Source: an uncultured Methylococcales bacterium | GTDB taxonomy: Bacteria; Pseudomonadota; Gammaproteobacteria; Methylococcales; Methylomonadaceae | DNA: 37,492 nucleotides | Direction of reading: 5' to 3' | Assembly: GCA_913009265.1 (NCBI GenBank) | Contig: CAJVYL010000004.1 | Span: 1-37,492 of the forward strand | Part shown: positions 7,519-16,500 of the stretch, in pieces | Layout: every line of letters starts with the position of its first letter | Numbering within the stretch: position 1 is the stretch's first letter | Notes under the pieces: model-generated | Databases searched by the model: none | Told to the model about the DNA's origin: nothing | The model's input: only the letters and a program-made list of their open reading frames with translations | Made by a program: the position numbers and the translations under genes

Positions 7519-9135
7519 ATGTTAAAAAATACATCTATTAAAACAGTTTTATTGACTATTTCTTTAATTCTTTTTGTTGCGAGTTCTTTTTTTGTTTTTA
7601 GGCTGTGGAATGGGTTTAATCAGATTGAGAGAGCAATATCCGAACAGAATAAAATTGAGCAATCAGTGATTGAATTACAACACGCTCGATTTCATGTCGT
7701 ACAAATTCAGCAGTTTCTCACTGATGTGGGGGCTACACGGATAAATGGTGGCTTTGAAGAGGCAAAAGGTAATATGGCTAGTGCTTTACAACGGCTTTCA
7801 ACTGTTGAAACAGTACGCCCTGAACTATCTAGTGACATTGAACAGGTTAAAGCTGGAATTGTAGCTATGCATCAGTCCGGCGTTACTATGGCTTGGGAGT
7901 ACATTAACAATGGTGTTGAAGCGGGTAATGCCATTATGACTGCCCCTGATACTGGCTTAGATGATACTGCAGAGCGTTTGGCAAAGCACCTTGATTTATT
8001 TTCTAAGCAGTTAAATACTGAATTAGAACAGTCGGACAAACAATTAGAAGGTTTGATTGCTAGTTCAAGTTTTATCAATATAACTTTAGCCCTTGTATTA
8101 ATGGTGTTCGTTATCGCGGGTTTATTGATGATTTATTTAAAAGTAGAACCCCCTTTAGTTGCATTAAAAAAATCCCTTGAAGATATAAATAGTGGTGGGG
8201 GCGATTTAACTCGTCGTATTCCTCACGAGGGTAATGATGAAATTGGTGAAATTATTATTAAATTTAATGATTTCTTATCATTAATACAAAGTTTAATGCA
8301 GTCTATTTTGATGGAAACTGATAACTTGGTATCCAGTTCAAACCGGTTAACAATAATGGCGCAGGATGCCAAAGAAGATATAGTGAAACAGCAGATTGGA
8401 ACTGATCAGGTTGCAACAACAGTTACGCAGTTATCGTCAACAGTACAAGAAGTAGCTATTAATACTAAGAATGCCTCAGAAACAGCCTCTCAGAGTAATT
8501 CTGAAACAGAAATTGGTAAAACAGTTGTCAATAATGCAGTTCAATCTATTTATACTTTATCAAGTGGAATTGATACGGCAAGCAGTGCTATATCAAAAGT
8601 AGAAGAGGATTGTAAAAATGTAAGTAGTGTACTTGATGTGATACAAAGTATTGCTGATCAAACTAATCTTTTAGCTTTAAATGCAGCAATTGAAGCGGCT
8701 AGAGCAGGTGAGCAAGGACGTGGTTTTGCAGTAGTTGCTGATGAAGTACGCACTTTAGCAAGTCGTACGCAAGATTCAACTCAAGAAATCCAATCTATGA
8801 TTGAAAATCTGCAACGAGGATCTAGAGACGCAGTAAAAGCAATGACGGATAGTGAGTCTCAGGCAAAAGAAACAGTTTCTGAAATTGAGTCTGCAGGTGG
8901 GGTTTTAGATAAAGTATCTAGTTTAGTCGGAAGTATTTCCGATATGAATACACAAATATCACATGCAGTTAACGAGCAACAGACAGTTGTCGAACATATA
9001 AATCAAAATGTTATAACAATTAATGATGTGACTAGGTCTTCAACAGAAGATACGGAAAAGACTGTGCAGGAAGCCTCTCAGCTACAAAGTATTGCGATGA
9101 ATCTGGAAGCTGCTATTTCTCAATTTAAAGTATAA
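7519..9135 (+). CDS. Methyl-accepting chemotaxis protein
   Basis: A 538-residue transmembrane chemoreceptor: TM1 about 9-28, a periplasmic all-helical sensor of about 150 residues (four-helix-bundle type), TM2 about 184-206, a HAMP domain about 208-262 and a cytoplasmic signalling hairpin. The hairpin tip is unmistakable ([20 protein letters not shown] at about 379-398, followed by [12 protein letters not shown]). It ends ISQFKV, with no C-terminal CheR/CheB docking pentapeptide. It would pass ligand or redox information to CheA/CheW, which are not encoded here. It is the last gene of the porin-cytochrome-HAMP cluster; repeats follow it. Confidence 0.93.
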   Translation: MLKNTSIKTVLLTISLILFVASSFFVFRLWNGFNQIERAISEQNKIEQSVIELQHARFHVVQIQQFLTDVGATRINGGFEEAKGNMASALQRLSTVETVRPELSSDIEQVKAGIVAMHQSGVTMAWEYINNGVEAGNAIMTAPDTGLDDTAERLAKHLDLFSKQLNTELEQSDKQLEGLIASSSFINITLALVLMVFVIAGLLMIYLKVEPPLVALKKSLEDINSGGGDLTRRIPHEGNDEIGEIIIKFNDFLSLIQSLMQSILMETDNLVSSSNRLTIMAQDAKEDIVKQQIGTDQVATTVTQLSSTVQEVAINTKNASETASQSNSETEIGKTVVNNAVQSIYTLSSGIDTASSAISKVEEDCKNVSSVLDVIQSIADQTNLLALNAAIEAARAGEQGRGFAVVADEVRTLASRTQDSTQEIQSMIENLQRGSRDAVKAMTDSESQAKETVSEIESAGGVLDKVSSLVGSISDMNTQISHAVNEQQTVVEHINQNVITINDVTRSSTEDTEKTVQEASQLQSIAMNLEAAISQFKV

Positions 9136-9164
9136 GATTTAACAAATATATTGTCATTAGTACT

Positions 9165-9201
9165 GCCTTTGGGGCGCAGGATTTAACCTGCATTCTTGAG
9201 C
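9165..9201. repeat. Partial copy of nested palindrome family A
   Basis: The sequence ACTGCCTTTGGGGCGCAGG followed by ATTTAACCTGCAT is nearly identical to the reverse complement of the right arm plus flank of the element near 18105-18142. Only one arm is well preserved here, so this looks like a degraded or truncated copy in the opposite orientation. Confidence 0.6.
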
Positions 9202-9243
9202 GTAAGATCAGGCTAAAGAGAGTGTGAAAGTGTTCTGTTTTTG

Positions 9244-9276
9244 ACCTCCCCCTATAGAAAAGGGGGATAGAGGGGA
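9244..9276. repeat. Short inverted repeat, CCTCCCCCT / AGGGGG type
   Basis: A CCTCCCCCT arm pairs across a short AT loop with AAGGGGGATAGAGGGG. This kind of motif recurs in intergenic spacers of many gammaproteobacteria. It sits in the 228-base gap between the chemoreceptor and the histidine kinase genes. It has no T-tract, so it is not a convincing terminator. Confidence 0.5.
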
Positions 9277-9363
9277 ATTTTATAAAAACACAACACATTA
9301 ATTTGTAAGAGATAACTGTACTTAATCTTATAAAAACAAGTAAACATAAAGATTAGCTAGCTC

Positions 9364-11841
9364 ATGAAAAAAATCATCATTCAGTTTGTCTTACTACTGC
9401 TTTTACTTGGTACAGAAACTGCATTTTCAAACACACAATCATTAACTAATACTCATAACAAACAGCTAACTATAGGTGTTTTAGCTTTTCGGGCTAAAGA
9501 TATAACTGAAAAAAGGTGGCAATCGCTTGCAGAGCAGTTATCAACCGAAATATCTGGGTATCACTTTAGGATTATTCCTTTAAATTATTCTGAACTAGAA
9601 CAAGCTGTCATTGAAGAAACGATTGATTTTGTTTTAACCAATACAGCACATCATATTTTTTTACAGTCATTATTTCAGACTGTGCCATTAGCAACTTTAG
9701 AAAATTGGATTGACCAAAAAGCGGTTAGGCAATTTGGTGGGGTGATTTTTACTCTTGCAAAGAACAATGAGATTAATTCATTACAAGATTTAAAAAACAA
9801 AACCTTTGCTGCTGTAAAAAAAGGTTCATTAGGTGGATACCTTGCGGCTAAAGGAGAACTAATGAGCGCCGGCATTAATACTGAATCATTTTTTTCCAAA
9901 TTAACTTTTAGTGGAATGCCTCATGACCAAGTGGTTTTGATGGTTGCTAATGGAGAAGTTGAAGCGGGTACAGTTCGCGCAGGCGTGTTAGAAAGTATGG
10001 CTAAGTCAGGAAAAATTAACCTGAATGATTTTAAAATATTAAACGTAAAAACAAGTTCAGAGTATTTCCCTTATTTACACTCTACTGGGCTATATCCTGA
10101 ATGGCCCTTTTCTAAGCTCCACAATGTTGAGCTAGAAATAGCTAAACAAGTTAGCTTGGCTTTATTAAAACAGCCTCTTACGGTAACAACAACAGGCCAT
10201 TATTATAAATGGAATATTCCACTAGATTATAAACCGATAAATCAATTATTAAAGACATTAAAAATCAGGCCTTTTGATCATGAGACTGAATTTAATGTTG
10301 ATGATATTTATTTTAAGTATCAATATTTTATTAATGTATTGGTATTATTTATTTTAAGTGTTGCTTTATTTTATGGCATAAATTTACATAGATTAAATGG
10401 CTTGCTTAAACAGGCAAATATAAAAATAAAAATATCGAGTGAAGCCAAATATAAAAAACTAATTGAAAATCTACAAGTAGGCTATTTCTTTTACAGCCAT
10501 AATGTTAATGGTGTGTTTTTATATGTTAGTCCTTCAGTCTTTGATACTTTAGGTTATCAACCTGATGAGTTTCTAACGCATTGGGAAACATTTTTAACCA
10601 ATAACCCTATTAATAAAGATGCAGTAATAAAAACGGATCAAACACTAAAGGGTGAAAGTACTCCAGCTTATTACTTAGAGGTTTTTCATAAACAAGGACA
10701 TAAATGTACTTTGGAGGTTTCTGAAACAGCTGTTTTTGATGATTCTGGAAAAGTAATTGCTGTTGAAGGGATAGCGCATGATGTCACTGAACGGAAAGGT
10801 CTTGAAGATGAGTTAGAGAAAGAAAAGCAATTTTTAACGGCAGTGTTAGATAGTATTTCAGATACTATTATCGTTTGTGACAAAAATGGGGTATTGCAGC
10901 TCTTTAATCAGGCGGGGGTGGTACTGCATGGTGAAAAACATCAACCATTATTACCTTTGGATTGGAGTGATCATTACAACTTATATGAGGCAGATGGTAA
11001 GTCTAAATTAAAACTAGAAAATATTCCCCTATATAAGGCATTTACTCAAGGCTCTGTTAGTGAACAAGAGTTAATGATAAAGCCTAAAAACTCCCCTGCA
11101 GTATCAGTTATAGCCTCAGGCCGAGCGGTTATTGATAAAAAGGGGAATAAACTAGGAGCCGTTGTTTCTGTTCATGATATTACTGAAAGAAAAAAGAATT
11201 TAAAACAATTACAGAAATCCTTAAAAGAAAAGGAAATATTATTACGTGAAGTCCATCATCGCGTAAAAAATAATATGCAAGTTATTACCAGTTTATTATC
11301 ATTACAAATTCGTAAAAGTAGTGATGAGGTTGTAAAACAAGCTTTAGCTGAAGCACAGCATAGAGTAAAAGCCATGGCATCAGTTCATGAGTTACTTTAT
11401 CGCTCAAATGATCTGGCACAAATTGAAGCGAAAAAATTAATCAACAATATTTGTACAGATTTATTTAGGCTGTATCAAGAACAAGCAACACGTATTACTT
11501 TAAATATTGAGGTGGATGAGATTACTTTAGATTTAGATAAAGCTGTTCCTTTTGGCTTAATTCTTAATGAATTATTGAGCAACGCGCTTAAATATGCCTT
11601 TCCTGATCAAAACAAAGGTATCATCACCATTCAATTAACAGCAGATAATGATCAATACTTTCAGTTTGTGTTAAGCGATAACGGAGTTGGTATACCTAGT
11701 GAATATACAAATGAAAGCAGTAATAGCTTAGGGATGAAGTTAATTATGGCATTAAGTGATCAATTAAATGCTGAAGCAAAATTTGATGATAAACAAGAAG
11801 GGACTTGTTTTATTTTAACGTGTCGGTGTGTTCAGTCATAA
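9364..11841 (+). CDS. Membrane histidine kinase with PhnD-type periplasmic domain and two PAS domains
   Basis: An 825-residue sensor kinase. The order is: signal peptide (1-22); a periplasmic binding domain of the PhnD/phosphonate-like type (about 34-285, LTIGVLAFRAKDITEKRW and later FGGVIFTLAKNN); one membrane helix (about 322-342); two PAS domains (about 360-480 and 485-620); a HisKA_2 dimerisation domain with phospho-His in EVHHRVKNNMQVI (about 630); and an ATPase domain with N-box NELLSNALKYAF and SDNGVGIP. PhnD-like domains also occur in sensors such as TtrS, so the ligand need not be a phosphonate. The likely partner is the REC-PAS-GGDEF regulator encoded downstream past a kinase relic. 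No clear Shine-Dalgarno is visible. Confidence 0.88.
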   Translation: MKKIIIQFVLLLLLLGTETAFSNTQSLTNTHNKQLTIGVLAFRAKDITEKRWQSLAEQLSTEISGYHFRIIPLNYSELEQAVIEETIDFVLTNTAHHIFLQSLFQTVPLATLENWIDQKAVRQFGGVIFTLAKNNEINSLQDLKNKTFAAVKKGSLGGYLAAKGELMSAGINTESFFSKLTFSGMPHDQVVLMVANGEVEAGTVRAGVLESMAKSGKINLNDFKILNVKTSSEYFPYLHSTGLYPEWPFSKLHNVELEIAKQVSLALLKQPLTVTTTGHYYKWNIPLDYKPINQLLKTLKIRPFDHETEFNVDDIYFKYQYFINVLVLFILSVALFYGINLHRLNGLLKQANIKIKISSEAKYKKLIENLQVGYFFYSHNVNGVFLYVSPSVFDTLGYQPDEFLTHWETFLTNNPINKDAVIKTDQTLKGESTPAYYLEVFHKQGHKCTLEVSETAVFDDSGKVIAVEGIAHDVTERKGLEDELEKEKQFLTAVLDSISDTIIVCDKNGVLQLFNQAGVVLHGEKHQPLLPLDWSDHYNLYEADGKSKLKLENIPLYKAFTQGSVSEQELMIKPKNSPAVSVIASGRAVIDKKGNKLGAVVSVHDITERKKNLKQLQKSLKEKEILLREVHHRVKNNMQVITSLLSLQIRKSSDEVVKQALAEAQHRVKAMASVHELLYRSNDLAQIEAKKLINNICTDLFRLYQEQATRITLNIEVDEITLDLDKAVPFGLILNELLSNALKYAFPDQNKGIITIQLTADNDQYFQFVLSDNGVGIPSEYTNESSNSLGMKLIMALSDQLNAEAKFDDKQEGTCFILTCRCVQS

Positions 11842-11911
11842 AGGCTAAACTAATTGTTTCAGAAGTTATGGATAAGTAATCATTTTTAGTTTTTATCTGG
11901 GTTCACCTAAA

Positions 11912-11939
11912 GTAGATACAAGGCATGCCTTGTATCTAC
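11912..11939. repeat. Perfect 28-base palindrome, family B copy 1
   Basis: GTAGATACAAGGCA is followed directly by its exact reverse complement, TGCCTTGTATCTAC. A close relative with GTAGAGACAAGGC arms lies at 26356-26381 after prfC. It sits just downstream of the histidine kinase gene in a non-coding stretch, with no T-tract after it. Confidence 0.8.
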
Positions 11940-11977
11940 AGTTCTAAATAATACTGCTAGAGCTTATTCGACGGTTA

Positions 11978-12163
11978 ATATATAGCCATGTTAATGAATT
12001 ACTGAGTAAGACATTTAAATATGCATTTTCATAAACTAAACAAGATATAATTAACATTAGAATAATTAAGTATAGTGATGTAGATAAGAGTTTCTGCAAT
12101 GATATTGATCTTCATCATATCTGTTCACTCGCTATAACGTTAATTCTTGCTTTAAGTGAGTAA
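11978..12163 (+). pseudogene. Decayed C-terminal relic of a HisKA_2-type histidine kinase
   Basis: In the frame starting at 11990 the DNA reads VNELLSKTFKYAFS, a stop at 12032-12034, then TKQDIINIRII and finally CSLAITLILALSE with a stop at 12161-12163. This lines up in order with the intact upstream kinase: LNELLSNALKYAFPDQ, then NKGIITIQL, then NSLGMKLIMALSDQ. The middle, which should hold the DNGVGIP box, is shortened and unrecognisable. It is the remains of a duplicated kinase ATPase domain, with its 5' part lost or replaced by the palindrome. The surrounding 387-base gap (11842-12228) holds this relic, that palindrome and the leader of the next gene. Confidence 0.7.
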
Positions 12164-12228
12164 TTTTATGGTTAGTCAAAATTTACTCATAATAGAACGG
12201 TGTTTACCTTAAAGTTTAAAGAGGACAG

Positions 12229-13524
12229 ATGAACTCAATACGTATTCTCTTGGTAGAAGATGAACGCATTACCGCAATGGATGAGTGTGCTCTATTAGAA
12301 GAAATGGGGTATGAAGTTATCGCATCCGTAGCGTCAGGACAAAAAGCGATTGATAAAGCTTTAAGCGATAAGCCAGATATTATTTTAATGGATATTATGC
12401 TTGATGGTGATATGGATGGTATAGATGCAGCAGAAACTATTCGTCAAACCCAAGATATTCCTATTATTTTTGTTTCAGCACATTCTGATAGTGAGTTTTT
12501 ACAAAGAGCTAAGATCAGTGGCTCAGTTGGGTATGTATTAAAGCCTTTTAATAGAGAAAGTTTATCCATTAATATTGAAATGGCATTGCATAAGCATAAC
12601 CTCAATTATCAATTGCAGCAAAATCAAAAGTTTTTGCAAGAAGTAACTTCCGTGCTTACAGAAGGCTTGATTGTTATTGATAGTGAAGGTTATACGGTAT
12701 TTATGAACCCTGAAGCTGAAAAACTTTTAGGTAGAACCAAGGAAGAGATTAATCAACAGGGACTTGATCTGCATAGTGTTATTCACCAACACCCAGAAAA
12801 GAATGGGGAATCAGAAAACAACTGTCCCATTGTGCAAGTGTTTGAAACCAAGTTTCCCCAACGTATTGCAGATGATAACTTTATTAATAGGCAAGGAAAG
12901 TCATTTCCAGTTAGTTATTCAGCGGTACCCATGCAGTTACCAGAAGGTGGAATGGCTGTTGTTATTGCTTTTCAGGATATTAGCGAACGTAAAAAAGTCC
13001 TAGAAAAATTAGAACAAATGGCAACACATGATGCATTAACGCAGCTGTTTAATCGGGGATCACTCATTTCACAGCTAAGCGAAGAAATTAGCCGTACACA
13101 GCGATATGCTCGGCCATTATCAATTTTCATGCTTGATATAGACTATTTTAAAAAGGTAAACGATCAGTTTGGGCATCAAGCAGGGGATAACGTCTTACGA
13201 AATATTGCTAGGCAATTAGGTGAAATAGTACGAAAAACTGATATCGTGGCCCGATATGGCGGTGAAGAGTTTGTGATTGTTTTACCAGAAACATCCCATG
13301 AAAAAGCTCTGGAGCTGGCAGAAAGGCTTTGTACTATGATTGCTTCTATACCGGTTAATGTTACAAACAATACAACATTAAAAATAACACTTAGTATTGG
13401 TGTTGCTAGTTACCCAAATCATGCCTATGGACAGGAACAGCTATTAAATAGTGCTGATGAGGCTATGTATGAAGCCAAAAGAGCAGGGCGCAACCAAGTT
13501 AAGTCAGCTACGATTAATCAGTGA
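12229..13524 (+). CDS. Response regulator diguanylate cyclase (REC-PAS-GGDEF)
   Basis: A 431-residue soluble protein: a receiver domain (about 4-122, acidic D10/D11-type pocket and phospho-acceptor D55 in ILMDIML, K in YVLKPF), a PAS domain (about 140-255, ending DISERKK) and a GGDEF domain (about 265-428). The catalytic signature is GGEEF, with an RxxD inhibitory site five residues before it (RKTD), so it should make c-di-GMP with product feedback. A strong Shine-Dalgarno (AGAGGA) precedes the ATG. Position suggests phosphorylation by the PhnD-type kinase upstream. The next gene starts 1 base after its stop. Confidence 0.92.
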   Translation: MNSIRILLVEDERITAMDECALLEEMGYEVIASVASGQKAIDKALSDKPDIILMDIMLDGDMDGIDAAETIRQTQDIPIIFVSAHSDSEFLQRAKISGSVGYVLKPFNRESLSINIEMALHKHNLNYQLQQNQKFLQEVTSVLTEGLIVIDSEGYTVFMNPEAEKLLGRTKEEINQQGLDLHSVIHQHPEKNGESENNCPIVQVFETKFPQRIADDNFINRQGKSFPVSYSAVPMQLPEGGMAVVIAFQDISERKKVLEKLEQMATHDALTQLFNRGSLISQLSEEISRTQRYARPLSIFMLDIDYFKKVNDQFGHQAGDNVLRNIARQLGEIVRKTDIVARYGGEEFVIVLPETSHEKALELAERLCTMIASIPVNVTNNTTLKITLSIGVASYPNHAYGQEQLLNSADEAMYEAKRAGRNQVKSATINQ

Positions 13525-13525
13525 T

Positions 13526-16500
13526 ATGAACAGATTCTGCATGGTAATAGCTAACATATTTAATCAGTCAAAATATGTCTACTTTACCTTTGTAATTTCA
13601 ATAGTAATATCCATTTGTTCGGTCTACTTGCTTGACCAGTATAGTTATCAACAAAAACGTACTTCAGTTCATAAAATTGCTAGTAGTTATGTTAGTCATA
13701 TTAGGAATGATCTTAATCAGGCTTTATCTGCTACTTATCCACTAGCGGCATTAATTCGTACACAAAAAGGTGATGTATCAGGTTTTACTGAACTGGCAAA
13801 AGAAATGCTACCTCTATATCCTGGTATTGCAGCACTACAGCTTCAACCCGATGGGATTCTTAAACATGTTGTTCCTTTGAAAGGGAATGAGGGAGCAATA
13901 GGGCACAACCTATTACTTAACCCAGAAAGAACTAAAGAAGCCTTTCTTGCTCGCGATTCGGGTAAATTGACTCTTGCAGGCCCATTTAATCTTGTTCAAG
14001 GTGGTATGGGGGCTGCTGCTCGTCTGCCTATATACCTAGATACAGATGAAGGGAAACAGTTCTGGGGATTTGCTTCTGCCCTAATCCGCTTCCCTGATAT
14101 TTTAAATGCCGCAGACTTACCATCACTTGTTGATTTAGGGATAAGTTATCAACTTTCGCGAATTCACCCAGATACAGGTGAAGTCCATGTTATATCCACA
14201 TCAAACAATCCATTAATTGAAAACCCAGAAGTTTTTAATATTGATATACCCAATGGAAGTTGGACCTTTCAAGCTTTCCCTTCTGATGGATGGAGAGACT
14301 ATTTAATCTTAACAATTGGTAGTTTACTGGGTTTTCTCTTTGTTATTTTAGCAACCACTACCTCTGTTCTCTTCTTGCGATTAAGACAACATCATCAGCG
14401 ATTAGAACAGACTGTTATTGAAAGGACAAAATTACTTTATGAGAGTGAACAAAACTACCTTACCACTCTAAAATCGATTGGTGATGCTGTTATCGTTACA
14501 GATTCTAAAGGGCTAGTTACCTTTTTAAATCCTGTTGCTGAGGTGTTAACGGGTTGGCCGCATGAACAAGCCCAACAGAAAAATCTAACAGAAGTTTTTA
14601 ATATTGTTCATGCCCATACATTGAAGCCAGCTGAAAATCCGGTAGAGAAGGTGATAGAAACAGGCAAAATAGTTGGTCTGGCTAATCATACGATGCTTAT
14701 TTCTAAGAATGGTCTTGAATATCAAATTGCAGATTCAGGTGCTCCAGTTCTGTCTCCTAGTGGTGATATCTCGGGCGTTGTACTTGTTTTTCGAGATGTA
14801 ACTGAAGAATATGCACTGAATGAGAAACTTGAATCAAGCCAGTCATTTATCAGTACCTTATTACATACTTTACCAGATATGGTTTGGGTGAAAGATATAG
14901 AGGGTGTTTATTTATCTTGTAACGCTAAATTTGAGCGAATGATTGGGGCTGAAGAAAAAGAAATTATCGGTAAAACAGATTATGACTTTGTCGATAAATC
15001 GCTGGCTGATTCCTTTCGAGAGAATGATATGGTTGCGTTTAATGCAGGCGAGCCAATAGCAAATGAAGAGGTAGTTTCTTTTGCAAATGATGGGCATACT
15101 GAGCTTGTTGAAACAATCAAGACTACAATACTCGACTCTTCAGGGAAGTTAATTGGAATATTAGGTGTTGCTCGAGATATTACTCATTTTAAAAATGCTG
15201 AAGCAAAACTGATTGAGAGTGAGTCACGTCTTAAAGGCGCGCAAGAATACGCACAAATAGCGCATTGGTCTCTTCTACCTGATGTGCAAATAGCAGAATG
15301 GTCTGATCAGGTTTATAGCATTTTTGGTTTATCTCCAAGTATTAAACCAGGATCAGAAATACTTTGTGAAATTGCGCATAAGAATGATTTTCCTGCCTTC
15401 ATTAAGTCTGTTAAAAAAAGCTTTGATACAGGTAGTGAACATCATGTTGAATACCGAATTATTCGACCTAATGACGGAGAAAAACGATGGATAGAGTGTA
15501 GAGGAAGGCCTGTTTTTAATGATAATGGAAAGGTTGAGAAGGTTTCTGGTTTTATTCAAGATATAACAGAACGTAAAATAGAGGAACAAACCATACGGCA
15601 AAATGAAGAACGCTATGGAAAAATATTTGAAGGGTCATTGACAGAAATTTTTATCTTTGATGCTGAAACTTATCATTTTATTAAAGTGAACCATGGAGCT
15701 CTTGAGAATATTGGCTATACGGAAGAGGAGCTAGTATCTCTTACGCCGGTTGATATTAAACCTGAGGTATCAGTTGAACAATTTAATATTCTAGTTAAAC
15801 CTTTACGTACGGGCATAAAAGAAATCATCCATTTTGAGACGGTTCACCAGCGTAAAGATGGCACGCTCTACAACGTTGAAATACACCTTCAATTGACCAA
15901 CTTTATTGGTAAACCCGCATTTGTAGCAATTATCCTAGATATTACCGAACGTAAAAAAGCAGAGGAAAAACATAAGCTATCATCTAGAGTGTTTAGTGAG
16001 ACCCATGAAGGCATTGTTATTACAGATGTTAATCAAGATATTGTTGATGTTAACCCTGCCTTTTGCGATATTACTGGTTATAGTCGTCATGAAGTCATTG
16101 GTAAAAACCCTCGAATATTGGGTTCAGGCAAACAAAGTCCAGAGTTTTATATTGATATGTGGGAATGCCTTAATAAAAAGGGACATTGGCAAGGTGAAAT
16201 ATGGAATCGTACTAAATCGGGCGAGATGTATGCAGAGCTGTTAACTATTTCTATTCTTAAAGATGATTTGGGTAAGGTTGTTAATTATATTGGAGTGTTT
16301 ACTGATATTACTAGTAGTAAAAGACAGCAAGAACAGCTTCATTTGATGGCTCATTATGATGTGTTGACTGGTTTGCCCAACCGGGTTTTATTTGTAGATC
16401 GCTTCCATCAAGCTATTGCCCACAGTAAACGGACTGAATTTCAACTTGCGGTATGTTTTCTTGATTTGGATGATTTTAAACAAGTGAATGATAATTACGG

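Noticed and set aside
13451-13525. Longer N-terminus for the CHASE-GGDEF-EAL protein
   Set aside because: These codons lie inside the GGDEF domain of the previous gene in another frame; the first TM helix follows naturally from the ATG at 13526.
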